In this document: positions 16,728 to 26,677 of the stretch, in pieces | Numbering within the stretch: position 1 is the first letter of the stretch | Layout: each line of letters begins with the position of its first letter | Origin: an uncultured Chlorobiaceae bacterium | GTDB taxonomy: Bacteria; Bacteroidota; Chlorobiia; Chlorobiales; Chlorobiaceae | Direction of reading: 5' to 3' | Assembly (NCBI GenBank): GCA_903915955.1 | Contig: CAIWUU010000079.1 | Span: forward strand, 1-54,129 | DNA: 54,129 nt | Position numbers and translations under genes: made by a program | Notes under the pieces: model-generated | Told to the model about the DNA's origin: nothing | The model's database searches: none | Seen by the model: only the letters and a program-made list of their open reading frames with translations

Positions 16728-17860
16728 TAAATTTTAACCCAGCGGTGAAGTTTGTGGGATTTTCTGCCCGCCTGCAGGACTTTCTGAATCATAAGCCCGT
16801 CGGAAAAACCTGCGGCATCATGCAGGGTTCTCTCCTTGTTTTTGAGAGCTTTGACAATCCGGAGGGCCAGAAAGGCAAAACCAACAGCAAAAATACCATG
16901 CACGGCAAGTGATGACTGTCTGATTTTTTCCTGTAAAACCAGTTCATCCCATGCAAGCATCGGTTCAACCAGCTTCCAGCGGGGTGCATCAATGAGGCTG
17001 CGCCCTCCTTTAGCGTTGTCGTTGTCAATTTCCCAAAGCCTTCCTGCGCCATCCAGCCTGATGGTTTTGAGGCTGCCGACCACCTCATAGGAAAACCAGG
17101 TGTAGGCACCAACGGTGGTCACATGCATCAAAGAGGAGCTGCCAAGGGCAACGGATGAGGGCCCAAACTTCATCATCATGGCAAAATGGTCATCGGAGGT
17201 AACGGCCCGAGGCTGCCCGGATGCATCTGGGCGCAGGGGAATACTGATTCCGAGGTTACACGAAACCTCCGAAATTTCACCAACCAGGAACCGGTTCATA
17301 TCAACAAGATGGGAGCCAATTGCTCCAAGGGCCCCACCACCTTTTTCAGCATCGCACCACCATGACCAGGGCATATCAGGCCGGTTTCGGCTGGCAAGAT
17401 TGACCACCGCACGCACTTCATACACTTTGCCTATCTCACCACCATCTATCATCTGTTTCATGCAGCGTACTCCAGGATGAAACCGAAGCTGATGGTCAAT
17501 AAGGGCAAAACCCGGAGCCGTGGAGGCAACATCAACCATAGAGGTGGCATCTGCAACATTGAGCGCAAAGGGTTTTTCACAAAGCACACTTTTACCGCTT
17601 TCAAGAACGGCATTCACCATCTCCGTGTGCAAATAGGTCGGTGTGGTGACACAAACAAGGTCGAGGTCGCACTGCAAGAGGTCACGCCAGTCGGCAAAAC
17701 CCTGGCTGATATCAAACATCTTCATGAACTTCTGACGATGTTGCTCAGTGGGACTTGCCACGGCTGAAAGCTCAACATGTTCCATCAGTGAAAAGGCTGG
17801 TGCCTGTGCAACCTTTGCCCAGCCACTGCCGATAAAGCCTATTTTTATCTTTTTTGTCAT
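16727..17860 (-). CDS. Gfo/Idh/MocA-family oxidoreductase
   Basis: The product of about 377 residues has an N-terminal Rossmann fold ([16 protein letters not shown]), the family motif CEKPFALN holding the catalytic-site lysine, and a C-terminal alpha/beta domain with [19 protein letters not shown]. The enzymes are NAD(P)-dependent and act on sugars, inositols or related compounds; the substrate is not evident. The ATG at 17860 (MTKKIKIGF) was chosen over a longer frame to 17896, which adds residues unlike the family start. It is coupled by TAATG to the Gdx/SugE-type gene. Confidence 0.88.
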   Translation of the reverse strand: MTKKIKIGFIGSGWAKVAQAPAFSLMEHVELSAVASPTEQHRQKFMKMFDISQGFADWRDLLQCDLDLVCVTTPTYLHTEMVNAVLESGKSVLCEKPFALNVADATSMVDVASTAPGFALIDHQLRFHPGVRCMKQMIDGGEIGKVYEVRAVVNLASRNRPDMPWSWWCDAEKGGGALGAIGSHLVDMNRFLVGEISEVSCNLGISIPLRPDASGQPRAVTSDDHFAMMMKFGPSSVALGSSSLMHVTTVGAYTWFSYEVVGSLKTIRLDGAGRLWEIDNDNAKGGRSLIDAPRWKLVEPMLAWDELVLQEKIRQSSLAVHGIFAVGFAFLALRIVKALKNKERTLHDAAGFSDGLMIQKVLQAGRKSHKLHRWVKI

Positions 17861-17920
17861 AGAGTGAACATAAAAAAAGGGCGACCAACAGATCACCCTT
17901 TATACGTTGAAAAGTCCCTG

Positions 17921-19339
17921 TCAGATGCTCGATTGCGCCTTTGCGAGGCGGGCTTTTTCAATATAGGTCTTCTGAATATCACGCGACACATTGTAGGCCT
18001 TTGAGAGGCTGTCGGAGCTCCAGAGCCTTGCATCAAAGGCCATACAGATATTTCTGAGAAACGGAATGCCGACCTCGGTAACGCGAACACTTTTGTTGCC
18101 CAGAACAACCAGTCCATCATTCTCCATATCTTCCAGACGGTAGAGTGCGATATCAAGCTCTTCAGTATAGAGCTTGGGATCTGCCCATGAGGTCTCCTGT
18201 TTGCACATCAGGTTAAGAATGTGACGACGAAGCACAAGATCTTCGTCAGTAAGGAGATGGCCGCGATGCAGCGGGAAGCGACCCTCGTTAACAACCTTGA
18301 TATAGTCAATATCGTCGCGTTCGTTCTGGGCAAAAGCATACCAGGTATCACTGATAGAGGATGAGCCGAGAGCAAGCATCATCTGGGTAGTGTTTTCCGT
18401 ATAGCCCATAAAGTTACGATGCAGTGTACCGTTTTTCGCTGCAATATAGAGAGCATCGCCTTCGATGGCAAAATGATCCATACCAATCTCATGGTAACCG
18501 ATGGATTCAAGCATCGCGCTGCCTTTATCATATAGCTCCTGTTTGACATCGCCAACCGGCAGGTCCTCTTCCTTGAACTTTCTTTGTCCTTCGTACATGT
18601 GCGGGTTGTGGCCGTAGGCATAAAAAGCGAGGCGATCAGGCTTCAGCTCCATAACCTTCTGAATGGTATCGGTAATGGTGGCCATCGTCTGCTTTGGCAA
18701 ACCATAGACAAGGTCAAAATTGATTGAGGTAAAGCCGATTTCACGGGCCAAGTCGATCTTCTCCTTGACCAGTTCGAATGACTGGAGACGATTGATCTCC
18801 TGCTGTACAACCGGATCAAAATCCTGTATACCAAAACTCATCCGGCGGAAGCCGACGCTGTAGAGCGCCTCAAGGTGCTCCTTTGATGTTGACTTTGGAT
18901 TGGTCTCAAAGCTGAACATGTAGTTGTCCATCTTATTGACATTCTTGCAGATACCGTCAATAAGCCTGATAAGGTTTTCAGGGCTGAAAAAGGTTGGTGT
19001 ACCACCGCCGATATGCAGCTCCTTCACATTGAGCCTGCCGGGAAAAACATCGGTGTACATCTGCCACTCTTTGAGCAATGCCTCAAGATAGGGAGTTTCG
19101 TAGGAGTGATCCTGAGTACGATGAGCGTTACAACCGCAGAAATAACAGTGGTTCTCACAGTAGGGAATATGAATGTACAGGCTGATTCCGGTGGTCTCGT
19201 TACTGTCGTTGAAACCTTTGACCATTGCCTCTTTCCACTGCTCCTGGGTAACACCATCGGTGCTCCATGAAGGAATAGTCGGATAACTGGTATAACGGGG
19301 GCCGGGATTGCTGTACTTTACTGCGAGATTGGTTGCCAT
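17921..19339 (-). CDS. hemN: Oxygen-independent coproporphyrinogen III oxidase
   Basis: HemN oxidatively decarboxylates coproporphyrinogen III without oxygen, feeding haem and bacteriochlorophyll synthesis in an anaerobe. The 472-residue length is standard. The N-terminus [13 protein letters not shown] is diagnostic, and the radical SAM cysteines are C61, C65, C68 and C70 ([10 protein letters not shown], the fourth Cys being typical of HemN). [11 protein letters not shown] and the C-terminal HemN domain follow. GAGGAAAG precedes the ATG. It appears to be a single gene with its own leader. Confidence 0.96.
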   Translation of the reverse strand: MATNLAVKYSNPGPRYTSYPTIPSWSTDGVTQEQWKEAMVKGFNDSNETTGISLYIHIPYCENHCYFCGCNAHRTQDHSYETPYLEALLKEWQMYTDVFPGRLNVKELHIGGGTPTFFSPENLIRLIDGICKNVNKMDNYMFSFETNPKSTSKEHLEALYSVGFRRMSFGIQDFDPVVQQEINRLQSFELVKEKIDLAREIGFTSINFDLVYGLPKQTMATITDTIQKVMELKPDRLAFYAYGHNPHMYEGQRKFKEEDLPVGDVKQELYDKGSAMLESIGYHEIGMDHFAIEGDALYIAAKNGTLHRNFMGYTENTTQMMLALGSSSISDTWYAFAQNERDDIDYIKVVNEGRFPLHRGHLLTDEDLVLRRHILNLMCKQETSWADPKLYTEELDIALYRLEDMENDGLVVLGNKSVRVTEVGIPFLRNICMAFDARLWSSDSLSKAYNVSRDIQKTYIEKARLAKAQSSI

Positions 19340-19651
19340 TGTTATCTTTCCTCAACAAGGATTATTTTTTTAAATTGGTTCTCGTGAAAATACATAAAAC
19401 TCGGCAATTTCATAAATCATTAGCCAACACCCTGCGTTAACTCATTGTTTCCAGAGTGTCACGCCCTGTGCTGACAATATCTCGCCCCGGTGGGGCTTGT
19501 CAAGAAGCACAATTCACAACAAATTGACCTCCATGCAGGATTTATCAAACACCATAATCGAGAGTGGTGACAATCGCCACCGAAATTTTGCAACCTGAAG
19601 ACAATTAATTTTCAAGCTGTTCACAAACAATTAATCAGAAAGTGCCCTTAT
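19340..19651. other. Divergent hemN/purE intergenic region
   Basis: This 312-bp gap separates the divergent hemN and purE starts and must contain both promoters, although no strong -35/-10 pair stands out. It includes a GC-rich hairpin: GCCCC (19484-19488) and GGGGC (19492-19496) around a three-base loop, flanked by the inverted TGACAA (19472-19477) and TTGTCA (19497-19502). A second short inverted repeat, GGTG/CACC, lies near 19565-19581. No riboswitch pattern was recognised. Confidence 0.5.
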
Positions 19652-20176
19652 ATGAAGCAGAAAAAAGATAATAACAGACCAGTAGTCGGCATCCTGATGG
19701 GTTCTGACTCTGATTTTGACATCATGAAAGAGGCATCAGAACTCCTTGATGAATTTAACCTCGTCTCTGAAATATCAGTTATTTCAGCACACCGCACTCC
19801 GCAAGACCTTGAACAGTATGCCTCTTCAGCCATTGAACGCGGCCTGAAGGTAATTATTGCCGGAGCAGGCGGAGCAGCGCATCTTCCCGGTGTTACCGCT
19901 GCCATGACCGTGCTACCGGTTATCGGGGTGCCAATTTTCAGCAAAAAACTGAACGGACAGGACTCGCTCTACTCTATCGTACAGATGCCAGCAGGTATTC
20001 CGGTAGCCACCGTCGGAATCGACAATGCCCGCAACGCAGCGCTGCTTGCTGTGCAGATTCTTGCCCTTTCGGATGAAGCGCTCATGGCAGCCCTGCTTGA
20101 ATTCCGCCTAAAACTTGCCGAAGCGTCCCGCCAGAAAACCGGAAAAATCCGTGAAAAGCTCCATGCAAAAAGCTGA
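19652..20176 (+). CDS. purE: N5-carboxyaminoimidazole ribonucleotide mutase
   Basis: Class I PurE converts N5-CAIR to CAIR in purine synthesis. The 174-residue protein shows the phosphate-binding GSDSDFDIM, the substrate loop SAHRTPQ and AGGAAHLPG, and the segment [21 protein letters not shown]. These match the small hydrolase-like fold that forms octamers. The C-terminal tail (about 20 residues, lysine-rich) is slightly long. Its last 14 bases overlap the downstream cupin gene start in another frame. No purK is adjacent. Confidence 0.96.
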   Translation: MKQKKDNNRPVVGILMGSDSDFDIMKEASELLDEFNLVSEISVISAHRTPQDLEQYASSAIERGLKVIIAGAGGAAHLPGVTAAMTVLPVIGVPIFSKKLNGQDSLYSIVQMPAGIPVATVGIDNARNAALLAVQILALSDEALMAALLEFRLKLAEASRQKTGKIREKLHAKS

Positions 20177-20663
20177 ATTCTGGATAGAGAGTCTCCGCCT
20201 TGTGCCGCATCCTGAAGGCGGCTTCTACCGTGAAATTTGGCGGAGTGTCGGGTCGTACCCCTTTGATGAGAACAGCAATTTCAAAGGGGCTCGCTCCTGG
20301 GCAACCTCAATCTACTACCTGCTCAGAGGCAACGACTGCTCAAAACTGCACAGGATTCATTCAGATGAACTCTGGTTTTACCATGCTGGCACACCCCTGA
20401 CGGTGCATATTTTTCCTGAAACTGGCGAACCCACCAATTTTACCCTTGGACTGGAGCCCGACAAGGGGCAGGTGCTACAGGAAACCGCCCCTGCTGAAAG
20501 CTGGTTCGGCGCCTGTTGCGAAGAACCGAAGCCTGAGAGCTATACCCTCGTGAGCTGTGTTGTCGCACCAGGTTTTGACTTCAGAGACTTCACTTTTGCC
20601 AACAAAAATAAATTATTGAACAAGTTTCCAAAACATGCAAAAATTATCGAACACCTCACCTGA
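20163..20663 (+). CDS. Cupin protein of the DUF985 family
   Basis: The protein of about 166 residues has the DUF985 signature: [16 protein letters not shown] near the start, [28 protein letters not shown] in the middle and [15 protein letters not shown] at the end. Histidines in the cupin barrel (HRIHSDE) could bind a metal. The family has a known structure but no well-fixed activity; sugar epimerase-like folds are related. The ATG at 20163 gives the conserved [19 protein letters not shown] start and lies inside the end of purE, so coupling is likely. Confidence 0.88.
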   Translation: MQKAEFWIESLRLVPHPEGGFYREIWRSVGSYPFDENSNFKGARSWATSIYYLLRGNDCSKLHRIHSDELWFYHAGTPLTVHIFPETGEPTNFTLGLEPDKGQVLQETAPAESWFGACCEEPKPESYTLVSCVVAPGFDFRDFTFANKNKLLNKFPKHAKIIEHLT

Positions 20664-20784
20664 TGCACACACTAAATCATGGAGAAGTTCGGATAATTCC
20701 CTCTTTTTTATACTTTAGTCCACATACTGCCGAAATCGGCGTAAAAATAATTCAAGTAGTATAAAATAAAAGGTAGCACTGGAG

Positions 20785-22056
20785 ATGAAAAAGAGGATTG
20801 TAATTGTTGGCGGTGGATTCGCAGGACTTAATGCCGCCAGAATTCTCGGCAATAAACCTGATATTGAGATTATTCTCATTGACAGGAAAAACTACCACCT
20901 CTTTCAGCCATTGCTCTATCAGGTTGCGATGGCTGCGCTTGGTGAAGGTGATATTGCGGCTCCACTGCGGAATATGCTGGCAAACTATAGCAATATTACG
21001 GTCTTCAAGGGGATGGCTGATCGAGTTGATGTTGAGAATAAAACAGTTATCACTGATTTCGACAACATCCCCTACGACTACCTTATTCTGGCTTGCGGCG
21101 TTCAGCATCACTATTTTGGTCACAATGAATGGGAGGAGTTTGCTCCCGGCCTGAAAACTCTTGCCCAGGCAAAAGAGATTCGCCGAAGAGTCATGGAGGC
21201 TTATGAGCGCGCTGAACGGACAACAGATTTTGTTGAGCGGAAAAAGCTGCTCACCTTTGTCATTGTCGGTGGCGGCCCGACCGGCGTGGAATTGGCCGGA
21301 TCAATCGGAGAAATGAGTCGCTATACACTCTCAAAATTTTATCGACACATTGACCCGAAGCTGACCCGCATCTTTATCGTTGAAGCAGCTCCACGCATCC
21401 TCGGCTCTTTTTGTCCAGATCTTGCGAGCAAAGCGACACGATCACTTGAGAAGCTTGGGGTACAGGTCTGGACAAGCAGCATGGTCAGCGACGTGGATGC
21501 TGACGGGGTACAAATCGGCAATGAGCGCATTGAGGCCGCAACAGTGCTGTGGGCTGCCGGGATTACGGCCGTCGGGATTGGTAAAACCATGGCTGGAGTC
21601 GAAACTGACCAGATCGGACGAATCATTGTCAGCGAAGATCTCAGCATTCCTGGCCATCCCGAAATATTTATAGGCGGCGACCTTGCTCACTTTCTTTCGG
21701 ACAACGGCAAACCTTTGCCCGGGCTTGCTCCCGTAGCTTTGCAGCAAGGAAGAGCCATTGGAAAAAATATTCTGCTTGATCTCAAATCGAAAGCAAGAAA
21801 AGTGTTCAAGTATCGGGATAAAGGCCAGATGGCCACCATCGGCAAAAACAAGGCAATCGTTGAGTTTGGCAACATAAAATTTGACGGTATTTTTGCCTGG
21901 TTTACCTGGTTGCTGGTACATATCTATTTTCTGACAAGCTTCCGTCATCGGGTTTTTGTGCTGATGCAATGGGGATGGTCATATTTCACCTTCAGTTATG
22001 GGGCGAGACTGATTGTCAACCGGGAGTGGAGATTCTATTCCGATAAAAAATGTTAA
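20785..22056 (+). CDS. ndh: Type II NADH dehydrogenase (NDH-2)
   Basis: The 423-residue flavoprotein has an FAD-binding loop at the start (IVIVGGGFAGLNAA), NYHLFQPLLYQVA, and a second dinucleotide-binding loop at about 163-175 (FVIVGGGPTGVELAG). ATVLWAAGI and the FAD-contacting IFIGGDLAHF follow, then the quinone-site segment GLAPVALQQGRAIGKN. The C-terminal part (FAWFTWLLVHIYFL) is the amphipathic membrane anchor. NDH-2 passes electrons from NADH to quinone without pumping protons. CTGGAG precedes the ATG by a very short gap. A short palindrome (GCCGAAATCGGC, 20729-20740) lies upstream. Confidence 0.9.
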   Translation: MKKRIVIVGGGFAGLNAARILGNKPDIEIILIDRKNYHLFQPLLYQVAMAALGEGDIAAPLRNMLANYSNITVFKGMADRVDVENKTVITDFDNIPYDYLILACGVQHHYFGHNEWEEFAPGLKTLAQAKEIRRRVMEAYERAERTTDFVERKKLLTFVIVGGGPTGVELAGSIGEMSRYTLSKFYRHIDPKLTRIFIVEAAPRILGSFCPDLASKATRSLEKLGVQVWTSSMVSDVDADGVQIGNERIEAATVLWAAGITAVGIGKTMAGVETDQIGRIIVSEDLSIPGHPEIFIGGDLAHFLSDNGKPLPGLAPVALQQGRAIGKNILLDLKSKARKVFKYRDKGQMATIGKNKAIVEFGNIKFDGIFAWFTWLLVHIYFLTSFRHRVFVLMQWGWSYFTFSYGARLIVNREWRFYSDKKC

Positions 22057-22259
22057 AAAAAAGCTCCGCATCACTGCTTACCGGCTTGTTACCCGGCCTG
22101 ATGTTTGTCGGCATAGCGCTGTATCTTCTTTTTTCCCCTAATACAGCCCCGGCCGCAGCAAGGGATGATCTCAGGCAGTATGCCATGCTGACTGGTGCTT
22201 ATGGGATATGGCGGGTTGTTCGCTTCTCAATGGCGCTGCGAGAGTCACAATCATTATAA
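22050..22259 (+). CDS. Small membrane protein downstream of ndh
   Basis: The 69-residue product has a clear N-terminal membrane segment (LLTGLLPGLMFVGIALYLLF) and a second, more polar segment around YAMLTGAYGIWRVVRF. It starts with an ATG inside the last codons of ndh (overlap of seven bases), which supports real translation by coupling. I do not recognise a family. An accessory or assembly role for NDH-2 is only suggested by position. Confidence 0.6.
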   Translation: MLKKSSASLLTGLLPGLMFVGIALYLLFSPNTAPAAARDDLRQYAMLTGAYGIWRVVRFSMALRESQSL

Positions 22260-22289
22260 CTCAATAATATTTAACGATTAGAGCATACC

Positions 22290-23501
22290 ATGACACCACT
22301 ACCCGTCACCATGGAGAGTGAACAGCAACTTTTTTTTCATAACTACGCACGGCTTCCTCTTGCCATCACGCATGGCGAAGGGGTCTGGCTCGTCAGTGAT
22401 GACGGCACCCGTTATCTCGACATGATTGCGGGCATTGGCGTCAATGCGCTCGGCTATGGCGACAAGCGGCTTGTCGATGCCATAAGCGCACAGGCGACAA
22501 AACTGATCCACGCATCCAACCTCTTCATGATGCAGCCACAGTTTGAGCTGGCTGAAAAGCTGCTTGAGCTCTCCGGGCTCTCCAAAGTATTCTTTGCCAA
22601 CAGCGGAACAGAAGCCATAGAAGCCGCCATCAAAATGGCAAGAAAATGGGCTGCACAGTTTGGCAATCCCGATAAAAAAGAGGTGGTTTCACTGAGCAAT
22701 TGCTTTCATGGCAGAACCTATGGCGCCATGTCGCTAACGGCAAAACCGCAATATGTTAACGGCTTTGAGCCGCTCCTGGCGGGAACCGGCATGATAAACT
22801 TCAATGATATCAACGATCTTGAAGAGAAGGTCTCTAACAACACTGCCGCTGTGTTTATTGAAGTGGTACAGGGCGAGGGTGGCATTCACCGGATTTCACA
22901 ACCGTTTATTGACCGGTTAAAAGAGCTTCGTGAACAATATAATTTTTTGATCGTTGCTGATGACATTCAGGCTGGTTGCGGAAGAACCGGAACATTTTTC
23001 AGCTATTCGCAGGTAAATGCCGATCCCGATCTGGTCTGCCTTGCCAAACCGCTTGGAGGGGGGCTCCCCTTGTCAGCCGTTATCGGCAGTGACAAAGTTG
23101 CTGATGTTCTGAGCTATGGCAACCACGGCACCACCTTTGGCGGCAACCCTGTGGCGTGTGCGGCAGGGCTTGCCATGATTGATGCCATCCACAAAGACAA
23201 CCTGATGGAAAATGCAGAAACAGTTGGCAACTACATCAATGACGAGATGCAGAAACTGGCAGCAAAACATCCGCAAATTATCGACATCCGTCAGTATGGG
23301 CTGATGATTGGCATTACGGTCAACAAAGAGGCCAAGTATTATGCAGGCAAAGCGCTGCAGAGGCATGTTCTTATCAATGCCACCAGTATTAACGTTATCC
23401 GGCTTCTTCCTCCACTGACCATCAGCCGGGAAGAGGCTCAACACTGTATCACAACACTTGATGAAATCCTTACCGAAGAAACAGCCGAAAAAAACTGCTG
23501 A
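22290..23501 (+). CDS. argD: Acetylornithine aminotransferase (class III)
   Basis: This 403-residue class III PLP-dependent enzyme has the ArgD layout: [69 protein letters not shown], then the PLP-binding Asp in [13 protein letters not shown] and the Schiff-base lysine in [33 protein letters not shown] also matches. Two motif positions differ from the commonest forms (DDIQAGCG for DEVQTGIG, and AKPLGGGLP for AKGLGGGVP), so another omega-aminotransferase specificity is possible. No other arg gene is nearby. Confidence 0.82.
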   Translation: MTPLPVTMESEQQLFFHNYARLPLAITHGEGVWLVSDDGTRYLDMIAGIGVNALGYGDKRLVDAISAQATKLIHASNLFMMQPQFELAEKLLELSGLSKVFFANSGTEAIEAAIKMARKWAAQFGNPDKKEVVSLSNCFHGRTYGAMSLTAKPQYVNGFEPLLAGTGMINFNDINDLEEKVSNNTAAVFIEVVQGEGGIHRISQPFIDRLKELREQYNFLIVADDIQAGCGRTGTFFSYSQVNADPDLVCLAKPLGGGLPLSAVIGSDKVADVLSYGNHGTTFGGNPVACAAGLAMIDAIHKDNLMENAETVGNYINDEMQKLAAKHPQIIDIRQYGLMIGITVNKEAKYYAGKALQRHVLINATSINVIRLLPPLTISREEAQHCITTLDEILTEETAEKNC

Positions 23502-23514
23502 AAAAACAAAAGCA

Positions 23515-23718
23515 ATGCCCCTCGAACCAGTCAATTATATCATGATTGCTCTTGGGGTGCTCGTTATAGTGATAAGCTACTGGGGAATGTACCTCGAACG
23601 AGCGGTTGACGGAGTTTTTGCTCTTTTTGTCAGTCCAGTAACGTTGATTGGCTCATACCTCTGGATTATCTTCGCCATACTTTACCGGCCAAAGAGACTG
23701 AAAAAAGAGCAAGCTTAA
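23515..23718 (+). CDS. Small two-helix membrane protein (DUF3098-like)
   Basis: The product of about 67 residues begins MPLEPVNYIMIALGVLVIVISYWGMYLE and ends with a second segment, VSPVTLIGSYLWIIFAILYRPKR. The pattern (NY, a glycine-rich first helix, then an SPVxLxxxY second helix) resembles DUF3098, a small membrane protein common in Bacteroidota. The ATG at 23515 was preferred to an in-frame start at 23458 that overlaps argD. Its stop codon overlaps the convergent tonB stop within TTAA. Function unknown. Confidence 0.65.
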   Translation: MPLEPVNYIMIALGVLVIVISYWGMYLERAVDGVFALFVSPVTLIGSYLWIIFAILYRPKRLKKEQA

Positions 23719-24566
23719 TCTATCTGGAAGCGAATCGGGACGGTAAACCACACTTTGATGGGGCTGCCGTTCTGAATCCCCGGGTAATATCGTGACTCCA
23801 TCACCGACTTTAGCGCAACAGCATCAAACACTTCACAATCAGCGGGAATCCGTTTCATCACCTTAGCCTTGATTGGTCGGCCATTTTCTCCTATCAGCAC
23901 GCTTACAAATACTTTGCCTGTAATTCCGGCAATTCTTGCCATCTCAGGGTAAACCGGTTTTTTCTGCTCCAGAAAGCCCGGCATTTTTTCACAGGCAACA
24001 AACATTGGTACCTCTTCACCGGAACCAGCAACTCCACCTCCTGAATTTGCCACCGGAGTCTGGGTAACCTGAGTCTGTGTTGCCTCCCTCAGCTCTTTCT
24101 GCGTTGCAATCGTCTGTTGGGCTGGCGCCTCCTCCTGGGTGACCTGTTTGACCTTGCCAACACTTGGCGGAACAGGCGCGGATGATACGACAGGAGCTGA
24201 AGAAGATAACGGTGCTGATGGTTTGACTGGAACTGGCTCTGGTAAATCAAGCGGAGGCGGTGGTGGAAGCTGCGTCACGTTGGTCACAACTTCATAACAG
24301 ACAACATTCGGTTCATCCTTCCTGAACAAACCGGTCAAGAGCGTTATCGTGTTCCAGTTTGCTGCAACCAGCCAGAAAAGCCCAAGAAAAACAATGGCAG
24401 TAATAACACCGTGAGTCAGAAAAAGATGCGCCTGTCGGCGGAGGACAAGATTACCATAAGGCAATTGCCGTAAACGATCAGTATCCAGAAACTCATCACC
24501 CAAAGGCCATAATATGGCTTTATTCTTGACTACTTTCTTATGTAGTTCTTCCAGTTTTGACGACAC
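23715..24566 (-). CDS. tonB: TonB-family energy transducer
   Basis: The 283-residue protein has a cytoplasmic N-terminus, one membrane segment at about 49-69, a proline-rich periplasmic linker (QLPPPPPLDLPEPVPVKP), a Gln/Thr-rich stretch, and a C-terminal TonB domain (KPVYPEMARIAGITGKVFVSVLIGENG to WFTVPIRFQID). It passes proton-motive energy from ExbB/ExbD to outer-membrane receptors. The start is GTG at 24566 with AAGGAG nine bases upstream. It is the last gene of the exbB-exbD-exbD-tonB run, 29 bases after the second exbD. Its N-terminal tail of about 48 residues is longer than in classical TonB. Confidence 0.92.
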   Translation of the reverse strand: MSSKLEELHKKVVKNKAILWPLGDEFLDTDRLRQLPYGNLVLRRQAHLFLTHGVITAIVFLGLFWLVAANWNTITLLTGLFRKDEPNVVCYEVVTNVTQLPPPPPLDLPEPVPVKPSAPLSSSAPVVSSAPVPPSVGKVKQVTQEEAPAQQTIATQKELREATQTQVTQTPVANSGGGVAGSGEEVPMFVACEKMPGFLEQKKPVYPEMARIAGITGKVFVSVLIGENGRPIKAKVMKRIPADCEVFDAVALKSVMESRYYPGIQNGSPIKVWFTVPIRFQID

Positions 24567-24595
24567 CTGAAAAGACTCCTTCGCTGATTCCAGCC

Positions 24596-25120
24596 TTAAA
24601 TAGCTCTTTTAATTTCGAGTGCATCCTGCTCAGTATAATCATCAAGAGTGAACCGTTCAATCTTCATAAGGTTCAGCTCATCAATAATATCAACGAGATG
24701 ACGATACCTGGCTTTGTCACTGATTTTAACAACAATCACCAATTTCTTGTTCGAAGCATCCTGCTGCTTCAGGAGCTGACGAAGCTCACCGCTCAACGCA
24801 AACTGATGGGTATCTCCAGAGTCGTAGAGGGGAACTCTTCTTGGCGCTGCACCTCCAAGAGAGCAATAGGCCATAGAGTCATCCGCAATCCTCAAGGTCA
24901 GAACATTGCTCTCCACAACCTTCACCTCCATTTTTTCCGGAGGAGTATTGATCTCCATGGTATTGGATTTTGAAAAGGTGGTGGTCAGCATAAAAAAGGT
25001 CAGCAAAAGAAACGCCACATCGACCATTGGCGTCATGTCGAGATGAAAGCCGATCCGTTTCGAGCGCTTTCTGCCCTTTTTTTTACCACCTTGTCTGCTT
25101 GGCGAATCAACAATCCCCAT
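24596..25120 (-). CDS. exbD: ExbD/TolR-family protein (second copy)
   Basis: The 174-residue product has a lysine/arginine-rich start, then the single ExbD membrane helix with the proton-carrying aspartate ([17 protein letters not shown]) at about 29-45, and a periplasmic domain of about 125 residues. It differs clearly from the other ExbD in the periplasmic part, so the two are paralogues rather than a recent duplicate. The ATG overlaps the upstream stop by one base (TGATG). Two ExbD proteins beside one ExbB and one TonB are common in Bacteroidota/Chlorobiota. Confidence 0.9.
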   Translation of the reverse strand: MGIVDSPSRQGGKKKGRKRSKRIGFHLDMTPMVDVAFLLLTFFMLTTTFSKSNTMEINTPPEKMEVKVVESNVLTLRIADDSMAYCSLGGAAPRRVPLYDSGDTHQFALSGELRQLLKQQDASNKKLVIVVKISDKARYRHLVDIIDELNLMKIERFTLDDYTEQDALEIKRAI

Positions 25121-25653
25121 CAGCGAACCTCCTTCTCGAGAACCGTAACGAGATTGAACGTAAGCAGGTTTGCTTTTTTATAGACTTTGATAACCTTGTT
25201 CACTGCCTCAAAGCTGGCGTTGGCATCCGCCTTGATCACTGGTCGCAACTTCTGGTTTGCAAAACGGGCCATCACCACAAACTTGTCGAGCTCATCCTGA
25301 TCAACACGAAAATTATCGGCAAGTTTGAAATGCTTCAGGGAGTCAGCAACTGTAGTTGAGGAGAGCCCTGCTGACTGAAGTTTAACCTTTACCACACTGT
25401 TGAAAATTTTTTCCCGTGACTGCTGAGAAGAGACTCCCATCATAAAGGTGTTGTCGCCACCAACCGTCACGGTCAAAACATCCGATTCAGGAAGTTTGAG
25501 CTGCGAATGAGATGATGGTAAATCAATCCTTACCATTTCAGGAGGACGAAACTTTGTCGTAAGCATGAAAAATGTCAAGAGAAGAAATGCCACATCGACC
25601 ATTGGGGTCATATCTATCCTGAAGCCAACCCGCTTAGCCTTTATTCTCGACAT
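25120..25653 (-). CDS. exbD: ExbD/TolR-family protein (first copy)
   Basis: The product of about 177 residues carries [20 protein letters not shown], the conserved helix with the essential aspartate, followed by a periplasmic domain (ending [15 protein letters not shown]). The ATG at 25653 overlaps the exbB stop by one base (TGATG); a slightly longer frame exists upstream but the coupled ATG is the natural start. Together with ExbB it forms the proton-driven motor of the TonB system. Confidence 0.92.
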   Translation of the reverse strand: MSRIKAKRVGFRIDMTPMVDVAFLLLTFFMLTTKFRPPEMVRIDLPSSHSQLKLPESDVLTVTVGGDNTFMMGVSSQQSREKIFNSVVKVKLQSAGLSSTTVADSLKHFKLADNFRVDQDELDKFVVMARFANQKLRPVIKADANASFEAVNKVIKVYKKANLLTFNLVTVLEKEVR

Positions 25654-26402
25654 CAGCAATCAGATTTACCGGTTCCAAGAGTGTGAATGATATAGAAGGC
25701 TGCTTCATCAATCATGTAGCTGAACCGGTCAACTCTGCTGGTAAAAACGTTATAGGCAACAATACCGGTAATACCCCCAAAAATACCGAGGGCTGTATTG
25801 AAAAGCGCTTCCGAAATACCAAGCGAGAGTTGCACTGCATCCGGGGCACCACTTGTCGCCATTGCAGCAAATGCACGAATCATGCCGAGGGTTGTTCCAA
25901 GAAGTCCAACCATGGTGGAAATTGAGGCAATAGTAGATATAGCCACCAGATTATTCTCAAGCAGTGGCATCTCCATGATGGTAGCCTCCTCAACAGCCTT
26001 CTCCATCTCACTGATCTTCTTCTCACGATCGGTCACATTAAACTCGGAAAGTTTTTTGTAACGATCAAGCACGGCACGAAGCACGGCGGCAAGCGAACTT
26101 TGATGGGCATCACACTGCGCAATAGCCTTGTCTATAGCACCGTTTTCAATAACCTGCTTGAGGTTTTTCACAAACTCCGGAATATTTCCCTTGCCTGCGG
26201 CCTTTTTCAGCGCAATAATCCGCTCTACAGTATAGGCAATGAGCATCAGAATAAGCGCCATCAGAACAGATACCACCGGTCCACCTTTCCACACGGCATG
26301 AAAGATCGACTCCGGGGCGGTCGTACCCATCCACACATAAAAGCCAAGAGAAACTGCGTAGGTAACGACAATAAGAAGAGCAGTAAAATAACTCTGTTTC
26401 AT
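25653..26402 (-). CDS. exbB: ExbB/TolQ/MotA-family proton channel
   Basis: The 249-residue protein has three membrane segments: one near the start (FTALLIVVTYAVSLGFYVW), a helix after a short loop (VVSVLMALILMLIAYTVERIIAL), and the paired helices of the MotA/TolQ/ExbB domain (STMVGLLGTTLGMIRAFAAM and EALFNTALGIFGGITGIVAYNVF). The domain signatures GLLGTTLGMI and the alanine/glycine-rich last helix are diagnostic. It heads the reverse-strand operon; dnaG diverges from it. Confidence 0.92.
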   Translation of the reverse strand: MKQSYFTALLIVVTYAVSLGFYVWMGTTAPESIFHAVWKGGPVVSVLMALILMLIAYTVERIIALKKAAGKGNIPEFVKNLKQVIENGAIDKAIAQCDAHQSSLAAVLRAVLDRYKKLSEFNVTDREKKISEMEKAVEEATIMEMPLLENNLVAISTIASISTMVGLLGTTLGMIRAFAAMATSGAPDAVQLSLGISEALFNTALGIFGGITGIVAYNVFTSRVDRFSYMIDEAAFYIIHTLGTGKSDC

Positions 26403-26425
26403 AGACTTCTCGATGATTTAGATTA

Positions 26426-26439
26426 TCGCTGAACAGCGA
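26426..26439. promoter_or_regulatory. Perfect inverted repeat upstream of exbB
   Basis: TCGCTG and CAGCGA form a 6-bp perfect inverted repeat with a two-base centre, about 24 bp upstream of the exbB start in the divergent exbB/dnaG region. It is a plausible operator for the Ton operon. It does not match a Fur box. No further copy was noticed in this window. Confidence 0.35.
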
Positions 26440-26677
26440 AGCGTTATGAACCACACTGTAATTTGCTATACTGTGCCTGCAATCATTGAAAATCACCGCG
26501 ATCCTCTGCCTGTAAACAAAATGAAGCGAATACAGGCAAGCTCTCAACACCTCAAAAAAGAGGGTAACGCATGACAAAGCAATAACAGCGATACTATCAG
26601 CTTATTAATTTAGTAAATAGGGTTGTTATTTTTCAACAGTAATTGCTCCAATCGTTGTAACGAAAGAAAAAAGAGTC

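Noticed and set aside
26146-26577. 143-codon reverse ORF overlapping exbB
   Set aside because: Its C-terminal part is an alternative frame of exbB and its N-terminal part is non-coding leader; Cys/Tyr-rich composition is artefactual.
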